This document shows, in pieces, positions 50,255-58,464 of a stretch of 64,000 bases of DNA. The stretch is from Pseudanabaena sp. Salubria-1 (lineage in GTDB: Bacteria > Cyanobacteriota > Cyanobacteriia > Pseudanabaenales > Pseudanabaenaceae). The DNA is taken from assembly GCA_023336205.1 (NCBI GenBank), contig JALQCR010000003.1, forward strand, positions 62,001 through 126,000. The letters are read 5' to 3'. The notes under the pieces are model-generated. The model saw only the letters and a list, made by a program, of their open reading frames with translations, was not told the origin of the DNA and made no database searches. How positions within the stretch are numbered: position 1 is the stretch's first letter; each line of letters begins with the position of its first letter. A program made the translations under genes and the position numbers.

Positions 50255-51601
50255 ATGCATATTCAACAAGTTAAGATTAAAAACTTTCGCTGTTTTGAAG
50301 ATCTAATCGTCAACTTAAATCCAGATGTCAATATATTCGTTGGCAATAATGGCTCTGGTAAAAGTGCCGTACTAGATGCGATCGCTGCTGCAATGTATCC
50401 CTATATATCACAAATCCAGCAAATTTCGGATCAAAATCAGGATAAGTCACCTATTTTTAAAAGTGATTTATCAATTCAGAAAAATGATCTTAAACAGAAA
50501 AACAATCGTATTAATCCACAGTTTCAGGCATTAGTTAAAGGCTTTCCAGAATGGTCGATTGAATACAAAAATATTTTTTCTCGTGAAGATAGAAATATTT
50601 TTGTTGATGAAAACAGTATAGGTTTCGACGTAGATTTTGGGAGTCCAAAACTTAGTCAATTGATTAGTTCAATAAATGATAAATATGGAGATGAGACAGA
50701 AAATAGCAGCTTTAGTCTTGTAGTTTATTATAAAGAAAATCGAAAAAGTGTTATTGAAGTTAAAGATATTTTTAATCAAATTCTTGATCAATTATCTGAT
50801 AAATTTGATTCTTTTAAAAATTCTCTTAACGCATCTACAAATTTTACGGATTTAGCTAATTGGTTCTTTATCCGCAGATTTCACGAACTGAGCGAAGTTC
50901 AAAAAAGAGGAGATCTTAAGTTTGAACTCTCTGATTTAAAGCAAATACGAAAAGCAATTTCTACAATCATTGCCCCAAATGCAAATGTTTATTTTACTCA
51001 AAATACATCAGCTAAGTTAATGGTTGAGTGGGAAACTGAAACAGGTGAAAAAATCGAACTATCACTTAATCAATTAAGCTCAGGCTATCGCAATATGTTA
51101 GCCCTTGTGATGGATTTTGCAAGACGATTAGCACAGGCAAACCCACAGATGGAAAACCCATTAGAAGCTGAAGCCGTATTAATGATTGATGAGCTAGATT
51201 TACACCTACATCCAACTTGGCAACAAAAAATTATTCCCGACCTCCGCAAAGTGTTTCCCAATACTCAAATTATTGCTACCACCCATAGTCCCGAAATAGT
51301 CACCACCGTAGAACGTCATCAGGTCAAGATTTTAGAAAATTATCAAATCAAAGAATGTCCTACACCAACTAGAGGTAGATCCAGTTCAGACATAGTGCGT
51401 GATGTTTTGGGACTAGAAAAATTACGTCCAGACACTGAAGAATCACGGACATTGACAGCGCTTTTTGATGCGATCGATAAAGACAATCTAGAAGAAGCAA
51501 AAAGACTTCGACTAAAATTGCAGGATTGGGAACACTTTGATTCTGACCTGATCAGAGCCGATATGCAAATTCATCGTTTACAACGAAAAGTCAAGGCATG
51601 A
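50255..51601 (+). CDS. PtuA-like AAA/ABC ATPase (Septu-type defence)
   Basis: 448 residues, SMC/RecF-like. N-terminus IQQVKIKNFRCFEDLIVNLN, Walker A VGNNGSGKSAVLDAI at about 30-44, ABC signature LNQLSSGYRNMLALV, Walker B AVLMIDELDLHLHPTWQQ, and the H-loop ATTHSPEIV. No TOPRIM nuclease part is visible, unlike OLD proteins. The middle is variable and Lys/Asn-rich. Its TGA overlaps the ATG of the HNH nuclease gene (ATGA). An ATPase plus small HNH protein is the Septu PtuA/PtuB arrangement, which also occurs in some retrons. Confidence 0.83.
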   Translation: MHIQQVKIKNFRCFEDLIVNLNPDVNIFVGNNGSGKSAVLDAIAAAMYPYISQIQQISDQNQDKSPIFKSDLSIQKNDLKQKNNRINPQFQALVKGFPEWSIEYKNIFSREDRNIFVDENSIGFDVDFGSPKLSQLISSINDKYGDETENSSFSLVVYYKENRKSVIEVKDIFNQILDQLSDKFDSFKNSLNASTNFTDLANWFFIRRFHELSEVQKRGDLKFELSDLKQIRKAISTIIAPNANVYFTQNTSAKLMVEWETETGEKIELSLNQLSSGYRNMLALVMDFARRLAQANPQMENPLEAEAVLMIDELDLHLHPTWQQKIIPDLRKVFPNTQIIATTHSPEIVTTVERHQVKILENYQIKECPTPTRGRSSSDIVRDVLGLEKLRPDTEESRTLTALFDAIDKDNLEEAKRLRLKLQDWEHFDSDLIRADMQIHRLQRKVKA

Positions 51602-52365
51602 AGAAAGTATTAAAATCTCCAGAACCAGAAGAACTGCGAAATTATAGAAATAGATACGAGTCACAAATTAAAACACCAAAACAATGGAAAGACTTAAAGA
51701 AAACTAGAGTTAAGAATATTATCCAAGGTCAATTAATCACTGATCAAAGAGGTGTTTGTGCTTATTGTGAAACCTACATTCGAGAAAAATTTTGTTCGGT
51801 TGAACATTTCATTCCCTGTGAAAAATCAAAAGTTAATAACTATGAGAAAAATTACGATCTAGATTGGCAAAATATGTTAGCTGTATGTATTCCACCAGGA
51901 GCTATTGAGGATGAAAATTTTGATAACTCGCAATTACCTCACAAATATCCCTGTTGTGGTAAAGCCAAAGCTAATTTTGTTCCTGATGGGCGTTTATTAA
52001 ATCCCCTAGAGCTACCCACAGCACGATTATTTCGCTTTAAAAGGGAAGATGGTGAAATTTTACCCGATGAAGCTAATTGTGAGAAAGTGGGCATTCCTGT
52101 TGCAGTTGCTCAATTCACTATTCAAACATTAGGGCTGAATGTTGAGCGATTGAAAACACTGAGATTAGCGGTAATTAAGAAAATAGAAGAAGAAATTGAC
52201 TCTTATGATGACGGAATAATTGATCCAACTATAATCGAAAAGCAATTAGCCGCAGAATATTTTGATAATGGAAAAGAGAACTATCCGAGGTTCTTTACGA
52301 CAATCCGTTGGGCGTTAAGTAAAGGAGCAGAAGATCATCTGCTTGATATTTCCTACTTAGGCTAG
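51598..52365 (+). CDS. PtuB-like HNH endonuclease (TIGR02646 type)
   Basis: 255 residues. CAYCETYIREKFCSVEHFIP carries the first CxxC and the H of the HNH core; YDLDWQNMLAVC the N; a later YPCCGKAKANF has the second Cys pair, so a zinc-supported beta-beta-alpha-metal nuclease is likely. The start MKKVLKSPEPEELRNYRNRY is typical of TIGR02646 proteins, which include PtuB. It is coupled to the ATPase gene by a 4-nt overlap. It would cut DNA or another nucleic acid once released by the ATPase. Confidence 0.82.
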   Translation: MKKVLKSPEPEELRNYRNRYESQIKTPKQWKDLKKTRVKNIIQGQLITDQRGVCAYCETYIREKFCSVEHFIPCEKSKVNNYEKNYDLDWQNMLAVCIPPGAIEDENFDNSQLPHKYPCCGKAKANFVPDGRLLNPLELPTARLFRFKREDGEILPDEANCEKVGIPVAVAQFTIQTLGLNVERLKTLRLAVIKKIEEEIDSYDDGIIDPTIIEKQLAAEYFDNGKENYPRFFTTIRWALSKGAEDHLLDISYLG

Positions 52366-52425
52366 ATGCAGCTTTATCGATACGAGATTAATGCTTTGCG
52401 CGATCGCTTGATTGGCAAGTCGTGA
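52366..52425 (+). pseudogene. Displaced duplicate of the uvrB 3' end
   Basis: Directly after the HNH stop codon the DNA reads [16 protein letters not shown] and a stop, against [16 protein letters not shown] and a stop at the end of uvrB (48804): 11 of 16 residues are identical, with the stops aligned. There is no start for a real gene. It is best read as the original uvrB terminus, pushed downstream when the 3-gene cassette and a new uvrB end arrived. Confidence 0.78.
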
Positions 52426-52502
52426 GAATTTTTGGATGTTGTATTGTTTAGTTTCGCATTACATTTGTGTCATAGTTTTTTAATTACGTGAGGTAAGCAA
52501 CT

Positions 52503-53375
52503 ATGAGCGGGCGCATCTTAGGGACAACTAAAATTTTAGGAGTGATGGGGTTTCCTGTCAGTCATAGTCTTTCACCTGTGATGCATAATGCCGCGATCGC
52601 AGCGATGGGGCTGGACTATGTGTATGTGCCTTTTCCAATCCCTGTGGAGCAATTACCTGCGGCGATCGCAGGTTTGAAAGCTGTTCAATCAGTGCAAGGC
52701 TTTAACCTGACGATCCCTCATAAAGTTGAAGTGATGCCTTTACTTGATGAAGTCTTGCCGATCGCTAAAGCTGTTGGTGCAGTCAATACGGTCAAGCGAG
52801 TTGGAGATCGTTGGGTTGGTACAAATACAGATGTGGCAGGTTTTTTAGAGCCACTCAAGAAACTTAACTGTGATTGGGAAAATATGCCTGCTGTGATCCT
52901 TGGTAGTGGTGGAGCGGCTAAGGCAGTAGTTGCTGCTTGCTTGGAATTGGGCTGTTCGGTAATTCATGTAGTGGGGCGAGATCCCAAAAAGATGAAAAAA
53001 TTTCATGGAGCAATGACTAGCCAACTCCATGATTACAATCTGCGCGTACATCCTTGGGCATCAATACCCCACTTGCTAGAGGTTGCAGGAATCGTCATTA
53101 ATGCCACGCCGATCGGGATGGCAAGCGATCCAAATACACCCATTTCTGAAGCAGAAATAAATTTATTGCCTGATCATGCGATCGCCTATGACCTGATTTA
53201 TACACCACGTCCCACTAAATTTTTACAAATCGCGGCTGCTAGGGGGCTCAAAGCGATCGATGGCTTAGAAATGCTAATTAATCAAGGTGCGATCGGGCTA
53301 GAGTTTTGGTTAGACCAAACTGTCCCCATTGAAATCATGCGCCAAGCATTACTTCAGCATCTGGCTACCAAATAA
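52503..53375 (+). CDS. aroE: Shikimate dehydrogenase
   Basis: 290 residues. Substrate motifs SHSLSPVMHN (about 20-29), NLTIPHK with catalytic Lys, GAVNT and GTNTDVAGF; NADP-binding GSGGAAKAVVAA and a VVGRDP stretch; INQGAIGLEFWLD near the end. Reduces 3-dehydroshikimate in aromatic amino acid synthesis. GTGAGGTAAG lies upstream of the ATG. The stop codon merges with the palindrome that follows. Confidence 0.96.
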   Translation: MSGRILGTTKILGVMGFPVSHSLSPVMHNAAIAAMGLDYVYVPFPIPVEQLPAAIAGLKAVQSVQGFNLTIPHKVEVMPLLDEVLPIAKAVGAVNTVKRVGDRWVGTNTDVAGFLEPLKKLNCDWENMPAVILGSGGAAKAVVAACLELGCSVIHVVGRDPKKMKKFHGAMTSQLHDYNLRVHPWASIPHLLEVAGIVINATPIGMASDPNTPISEAEINLLPDHAIAYDLIYTPRPTKFLQIAAARGLKAIDGLEMLINQGAIGLEFWLDQTVPIEIMRQALLQHLATK

Positions 53376-53422
53376 TCAAAATAAAAGTGGCGGCGCTTCG
53401 CGCCACCACTTTTATTTTGATT
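53374..53422. terminator. Palindrome overlapping the aroE stop codon
   Basis: 22-bp arms starting AATCAAAATAAAAGTGG with one G-T wobble, 5-nt loop CTTCG. The left arm begins inside the TAA of aroE. The decarboxylase gene converges from the other side, so it may serve both. Confidence 0.72.
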
Positions 53423-53440
53423 CGTGCACGGCTATGGGGG

Positions 53441-54799
53441 CTACTGACTTGCGTAGGGATGTAAAACTACTGCTTTGAGAATGCGATCTCCTTTCCACAG
53501 TGGCAGCGACAGCCATAATTTACCTTCATCGATCCATTGCTGGCGCAGAGCAGCACTACTAAGCTGCGGATCATTAGATTTGATGCAAATAATATTTAAA
53601 GTTGGTTCGCAGACCAGATCTAATTCGGGCGATTCCTCAACCCATTGACACAGATGATTAGATAGATCAAGCGATCGCTCCACAAGATAACGACAACCTG
53701 AAATTCCCATCGCTTTCAAAGCCATCCATAACTTAAGGCTATCGGTACGTCTGGTTCCCTGCAAATTGAGATTTCCGAAGTTAAGCGTGTGAGCATCCAT
53801 ATAGGGAAGTTCCCCATCAAAGCCATCAACGAGATGCTGCTTATCTTTGACAATTAACATCGCACAGGTTCGCGCTACCCAGAGCCATTTTTGCGGATTA
53901 AAGGTCATGGAGTCAGCAAGTTCACAACCTTGAAATAGGGGTTGCAGTTTTGGTGTAAAAATGCCTGCACCGCCATAAGCTGCATCAATATGAAACCAAC
54001 AATCATAGCGTTTAGCAATTTCACCTACCGATTGAATTGAATCAATTGCTCCTGTTACTGTTGTCCCTGCGATCGCAGCCACAAAAAAAGGATTTTTTCC
54101 TTCCTGAATAGACTTCTGAATAGCAGATTCCAATTCCTCTAAAATGATTTCACCACGATAGTTGGTTGACACACGCACTAAGTTCTCTTTCCCAACACCG
54201 ATTACATTCATCGCCTTCTCAAAAGAAGTATGAGCTGCATCAGAGACAAATGCAACTAAATTACCAGAACCCCCCAATCTCTTACTCTGTGGCAGTTTCC
54301 AGTTTCTCGCTAATAATAGTCCTGAAATATTAGCAAGGCTACCTCCAGCAGTAAGTGTGCCAAAACAATTAGTTCCCATTCCAAAGAGATTGCCAAACCA
54401 TTGCATCAATTGTGCTTCCATTTCTGTAAATACGGGAGCGAGTTCATAGCTCAGCATGTTGTTGTTAATTGCTGAAACTAGAGCATCAGCCCAGATTGTA
54501 ATCGCAGTAGGAACACTGTCCATATGTCCCATATAGCGAGGATTTTGGAAGTTGACAGTACGAGGCAAAATCTGCGATCGCACTTCTGACAGCAATTCTG
54601 AAAGCTCTTGTCCTTGATCAGGAATAAGAATATCAAAAGCAGATTCATCTTTTACAAATGGCTGATTTTGAGTATCCAAAACTGAATCCACAATCAGATC
54701 AACAAAGGCATATCCTAACTTACGGATGTCTTCGAGATTAGAGCGATCGGGATTAAGAAAGTGTGAATCAAGGAATGATTTTCTTGAAGAATCGGGCAT
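53441..54799 (-). CDS. Group II PLP-dependent decarboxylase
   Basis: 452 residues. Features of the glutamate/aromatic/diaminobutyrate decarboxylase family: NPRYMGHMDSVPTAITIWAD, GTLTAGGSLANISGLLLAR, SDAAHTSFEKAMNVIG, cofactor Asp in HIDAAYGGAG and the Schiff-base Lys in TFNPQKWLWV. The substrate cannot be decided. Stand-alone and not obviously tied to neighbours. Confidence 0.88.
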   Translation of the reverse strand: MPDSSRKSFLDSHFLNPDRSNLEDIRKLGYAFVDLIVDSVLDTQNQPFVKDESAFDILIPDQGQELSELLSEVRSQILPRTVNFQNPRYMGHMDSVPTAITIWADALVSAINNNMLSYELAPVFTEMEAQLMQWFGNLFGMGTNCFGTLTAGGSLANISGLLLARNWKLPQSKRLGGSGNLVAFVSDAAHTSFEKAMNVIGVGKENLVRVSTNYRGEIILEELESAIQKSIQEGKNPFFVAAIAGTTVTGAIDSIQSVGEIAKRYDCWFHIDAAYGGAGIFTPKLQPLFQGCELADSMTFNPQKWLWVARTCAMLIVKDKQHLVDGFDGELPYMDAHTLNFGNLNLQGTRRTDSLKLWMALKAMGISGCRYLVERSLDLSNHLCQWVEESPELDLVCEPTLNIICIKSNDPQLSSAALRQQWIDEGKLWLSLPLWKGDRILKAVVLHPYASQ

Positions 54800-54843
54800 T
54801 GTTGCTTTTTTTATAAATAATATCCAATAAAAATCAGGGATTT

Positions 54844-54883
54844 AAAAGCTGTGGCGCACGCTGCCGAGTGCGCCACAGCTTTT
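54844..54883. terminator. Palindrome between the ABC and decarboxylase genes
   Basis: 16-bp perfect arms AAAAGCTGTGGCGCAC / GTGCGCCACAGCTTTT, loop GCTGCCGA. It lies 3' of the leftward ABC gene (stop at 54899) and upstream of the decarboxylase start. Confidence 0.65.
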
Positions 54884-54898
54884 GGGATTTCCTAACTT

Positions 54899-56635
54899 TT
54901 AGCTATTGATGTAAGGAATGCGTGGAATTGAAGCAATCAAAGCCTTGGTATATTCATGTCGAGGATTGGTCAACACTTCTACAGTACTGCCCTGCTCTAC
55001 AATTTTACCTCCACGCATCACGGCAATGCGATCGCAGAAAAATTGAGCAACAGCGAGATCATGGGTAATGAAGATATAAGTTAGCTTAAATTCTTCCTTA
55101 AGATCGCGCATTAACCGCAAAACTTGACTCTGAATTGAAGCATCGAGCATACTCACAGGCTCATCGCAAATGACCAATTTCGGGTTAGTAATTAAAGCAC
55201 GGGCAATCGCCACTCGTTGCAACTGCCCTCCTGACAAATCCGAAGGATAGCGTTCGGCTAGTTGTGAATTCAGTCCTACTTTTTCAAGAATGGCATATAC
55301 TTTTTCGCGAGCAGATTCGAGATTAGGTTCAAGTTTATGAATCAGCAATGGATCGGCGACGCTATGAAACACCGTCATATAAGGACTAAAGCAAGCACGC
55401 GGATCTTGGAAAATCATCTGCATCTGCGATCGCATTTGGCGTAGTTGTTCACCTTTGAGTCTAGTTAGTTCTACGCTATTAAATCGCACTGAACCGCGAT
55501 CAGGCTTAATCAATTGCAAAATTGCTCGCCCCGTCGTACTTTTGCCAGAGCCACTTTCGCCAATAATACCAAAGGTTTCTCCTGAGACTATTTCCAAGTC
55601 AACGCCATCAACTGCCTTGACTAAACCAATCGAAGGATCAACTAAACGTGTCAGCAGATTGCCGCCAGTGACATAATGCTTTTTGAGATTATTAACGTAC
55701 AGGATTACTCTTGGTATTGATTTTTGGATAACTTTAACTTTGTCACCTGCATTAGTCTCTTCATAATCCTGATGCTCTTGCAGAAAACCTTCTGGGATAT
55801 CTTCTAGCCCCCCCTGATTTTGCACTTCAGAAACATCTTGAATATCTTGGATATCTTGGTTAGAAGATAGTTCTTCTGGATGAAAATGGAGAACAGAAGC
55901 TAGTAAGCTTTGTGTATAGGGATGTTGCGGGGAACGGAAAATTTCTTCAACCGATCCTGTCTCTACAATCACTCCGTTATACATAACTGCAATGCGATCG
56001 CAATATTCAGCAACCATCCCAAGATCGTGGGTGACCAATAGCAAGCCCATAGAACGACTTTTGCGAAGTTCCGTTAGTTCTTTGAGAATATCTGTGGCAA
56101 CGGTGACATCAAGACTAGTGGTTGGTTCATCGGCTATTAATAAAACAGGATTCAGCAGTAATGAAAGGGCGATCGCAACTCTCTGACGCATCCCACCACT
56201 AAATTCATGGGGATATTGCTTAGCTCGTGAAGGATCAATACGAACTGCTTTAAGCGCATCATTTAGGCGTTGTTTCGCTGATTGGGCTGATAACTTAGGA
56301 TAATGGGACGCTAACACTTCTAAACCATGCGCCTCTATGCTCATGAGTGGATCGAGTCTTGTCATCGGATCTTGAAATATTAATCCGACTTTTTCACCGC
56401 GCCATGTGCCGTCTTTTTTCTCAGCGATCGCTTCGCCATCGACACAGATTGTCCCTTCAGTGCTGGCATATTTGGGTAATAGCTTAATTAGTGATCGCCC
56501 AATCGTCGATTTGCCACAGCCGCTTTCGCCGATTAATCCTAGCGCTTCACCTGCTTGTAAATGAAAAGTAACGCGATCGACCGCAGGCTCTGCGTCGCCA
56601 TAACGAACAGTCAAGTTTTCGACTTCAAGCAGCAT
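54899..56635 (-). CDS. ABC transporter with two ATPase domains (Dpp/Opp/Yej type)
   Basis: 578 residues, two complete ATPase halves. First: GESGCGKST, HEFSGGMRQRV, LIADEPTTSLD. Second: GESGSGKST, DLSGGQLQRV, VICDEPVSMLD. Each half has the oligopeptide-transporter tail PQHPYTQSLL or PRHEYTKALI. A non-conserved acidic linker lies at about 255-305. It energises import of peptides or related solutes; permeases are not adjacent. ATG 56635 (MLLEVENLTVRYG) fits the domain start better than the upstream TTG. Confidence 0.92.
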   Translation of the reverse strand: MLLEVENLTVRYGDAEPAVDRVTFHLQAGEALGLIGESGCGKSTIGRSLIKLLPKYASTEGTICVDGEAIAEKKDGTWRGEKVGLIFQDPMTRLDPLMSIEAHGLEVLASHYPKLSAQSAKQRLNDALKAVRIDPSRAKQYPHEFSGGMRQRVAIALSLLLNPVLLIADEPTTSLDVTVATDILKELTELRKSRSMGLLLVTHDLGMVAEYCDRIAVMYNGVIVETGSVEEIFRSPQHPYTQSLLASVLHFHPEELSSNQDIQDIQDVSEVQNQGGLEDIPEGFLQEHQDYEETNAGDKVKVIQKSIPRVILYVNNLKKHYVTGGNLLTRLVDPSIGLVKAVDGVDLEIVSGETFGIIGESGSGKSTTGRAILQLIKPDRGSVRFNSVELTRLKGEQLRQMRSQMQMIFQDPRACFSPYMTVFHSVADPLLIHKLEPNLESAREKVYAILEKVGLNSQLAERYPSDLSGGQLQRVAIARALITNPKLVICDEPVSMLDASIQSQVLRLMRDLKEEFKLTYIFITHDLAVAQFFCDRIAVMRGGKIVEQGSTVEVLTNPRHEYTKALIASIPRIPYINS

Positions 56636-56722
56636 GTTTTTTAAGGACTGAGGATCTAAGCATCTCAAGCTAAAATATCATGCTTCAAGACACTTACAGC
56701 GCTTTACGCTGATATGAGAACT

Positions 56723-56885
56723 AAGATTTTTGTTAAAAGTGTTTCAAAGCAACGCTTTTACAGCAATTTGTTTGCAAATCCGCCACAAATCAAGAATATA
56801 AAACCCATTGCGGGACTTCGCCCTGCGACTCATTTTGTGGTGGGTTTGAGCGATAACTGCTGTAACAAAAATCTTGTGGTCTTTT
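56723..56885. repeat. Nested inverted repeat of about 163 bp
   Basis: The ends AAGATTTTTGTTA and TAACAAAAATCTT pair perfectly. Inside, CAAATCCGCCACAAAT pairs imperfectly with ATTTTGTGGTGGGTTTG, and GCGGGACTTCGCCCTGC forms the centre. It looks like a folded, MITE-like element. It fills most of the gap between cobQ and the ABC gene; I see no gene in it. Confidence 0.65.
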
Positions 56886-56913
56886 CTGTTACAGATTTCT
56901 GTAAATGTACATA

Positions 56914-58395
56914 CTAGATATCGAGATAGCGACGAATAGCAGTAAGCTCTAAATGTGCTTCTATTAAATCTGCCATATTGTTATAGAGATTTTGTTGATG
57001 TTCTTGCCAAGACTGCGAAGAAGGTTTATGTTCAGAAATATTCGCTAATTGAGTTAAAGCTTGGCGAACATTTGCTGATTCAAATAGACCATGCAAATAA
57101 CTGCCCCATACCCGATCGCATTGCATTCCTTCGTCACGAAACTCGCGATCGCATTGCACTTGTAGCAAAGGTTGAATTTGCGAAGATTCACTTGCCTCAG
57201 TTAATTTTGTCACTCCCATATGAATCTCATAGGTCATCCATTTATCGATAGATTGCGAACTTTGCCAAATCGCTTGCACCTGACGCACCTGTTTTATCGC
57301 CATAAATTCGGTACTAATTGGTAATAGTCCCAAGCCTTCTACTTCCCCTGACGAACCAGCCACACCTTCGCGATCGCACAGATATTTCCCTAACATCTGA
57401 TAACCACCGCAAATACCAACTATCGGCACACCTCGACCATGTGCAGCCAGAATCGCATCTGCTAATCCTGAAGTTCTTAACCATTGCAGATCGCTGAGAG
57501 TGTTTTTACTGCCGGGGAGAATAATGATCTTTGCATTGGCTAAATCCACAATGTTTTTTGCCCAAACTGTCTCTATGCCTAAATCTAATTGCCAAGGCTG
57601 ACTATCTTGAGAATTAGATAAATGCGGAAATCTAATCCACGCGATCTTTGCACCCTGACCTTTAGCTTCTGCTTCGCTACATAAACTGTCTTCGCTCTCA
57701 GGTTGTAGATCTGAAGCATAGGGAAGAACACCTAAATAGGGAAGATACGGCATGTAATCGCGAAAGTATTTCTCTGCATCACTAAATAATCTCAAATCAC
57801 CACGAAATTTGTTAACAATAAACCCTAATCCTAACTCCCTAGCAGTTTCAGGTAAGAGCTGATGCGTCCCAATTATTTGAGCAAATACTCCTCCCTTCTC
57901 AATATCGCCAACAAGAATCCAACGTCCTTGCAAATAGATGATCGGGCGTAAATTCACAAGATCGCGATGCATGAGATTAAGTTCTACAGGGCTGCCAGCA
58001 CCTTCTAGCAACAAAACATCACAGCGATCGCGCCAAAACTCAAGGGTGTCACGCACGTTCTCCCAGAGGGTTTCGATATGTTGATAATACTCAACTGCCG
58101 CTATATGTTGACGAGCCTCACCTAATAGAACTAATTGCGAAGTTCCATTTCCCGATGGCTTTAATAGAATTGGATTCATTTCTACAATTGGACGCATCCC
58201 ACAGGCGAGCGCTTGTACTGCCTGCGCTCTTCCTATTTCCCCCCCTTCCAAGGTCACATAGGAATTATTGGACATATTTTGCGCTTTAAATGGAGCAACT
58301 TTTACTCCATTGCGTCTGAGCCATGCCCCTAATGCTGTAACCATCCAGCTTTTGCCAGCATTAGATGAAGTTCCCAAAACAGATATGGCTTTCAT
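56914..58395 (-). CDS. cobQ: Cobyric acid synthase
   Basis: 493 residues. N-terminal P-loop MKAISVLGTSSNAGKSWMVT, KAQNMSNNSYV, DVLLLEGAGSPVELNL; C-terminal glutamine amidotransferase with Cys in GICGGYQMLG and His in GSYLHGLFE. Amidates adenosylcobyrinic acid a,c-diamide in B12 synthesis. ATG 58395 starts the conserved MKAISVLG; the longer frame begins in the palindrome. Divergent from cbiB, the next step in the pathway. Confidence 0.95.
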   Translation of the reverse strand: MKAISVLGTSSNAGKSWMVTALGAWLRRNGVKVAPFKAQNMSNNSYVTLEGGEIGRAQAVQALACGMRPIVEMNPILLKPSGNGTSQLVLLGEARQHIAAVEYYQHIETLWENVRDTLEFWRDRCDVLLLEGAGSPVELNLMHRDLVNLRPIIYLQGRWILVGDIEKGGVFAQIIGTHQLLPETARELGLGFIVNKFRGDLRLFSDAEKYFRDYMPYLPYLGVLPYASDLQPESEDSLCSEAEAKGQGAKIAWIRFPHLSNSQDSQPWQLDLGIETVWAKNIVDLANAKIIILPGSKNTLSDLQWLRTSGLADAILAAHGRGVPIVGICGGYQMLGKYLCDREGVAGSSGEVEGLGLLPISTEFMAIKQVRQVQAIWQSSQSIDKWMTYEIHMGVTKLTEASESSQIQPLLQVQCDREFRDEGMQCDRVWGSYLHGLFESANVRQALTQLANISEHKPSSQSWQEHQQNLYNNMADLIEAHLELTAIRRYLDI

Positions 58396-58406
58396 GATGT
58401 CAATAC

Positions 58407-58453
58407 GATAAGTTAGGATAGGCAGCACTTCGGGCAACCTATCCTAACTTATC
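58407..58453. repeat. Palindrome in the divergent cobQ-cbiB control region
   Basis: 16-bp perfect arms GATAAGTTAGGATAGG / CCTATCCTAACTTATC around a 15-nt loop. Unlike most others here it lies between two gene starts, so it would be in a leader or an operator rather than a terminator. Confidence 0.7.
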
Positions 58454-58464
58454 ATCGAATTTCT

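Noticed and set aside
50255..51601. OLD-family nuclease (Gabija GajA type)
   Set aside because: No TOPRIM part after the ATPase core, and the partner is an HNH protein rather than a UvrD helicase; the PtuA type fits better.
52366..52425. Small gene of 19 codons after the HNH gene
   Set aside because: It begins right at the HNH stop without a ribosome-binding site and matches the uvrB C-terminus; a remnant is the better reading.
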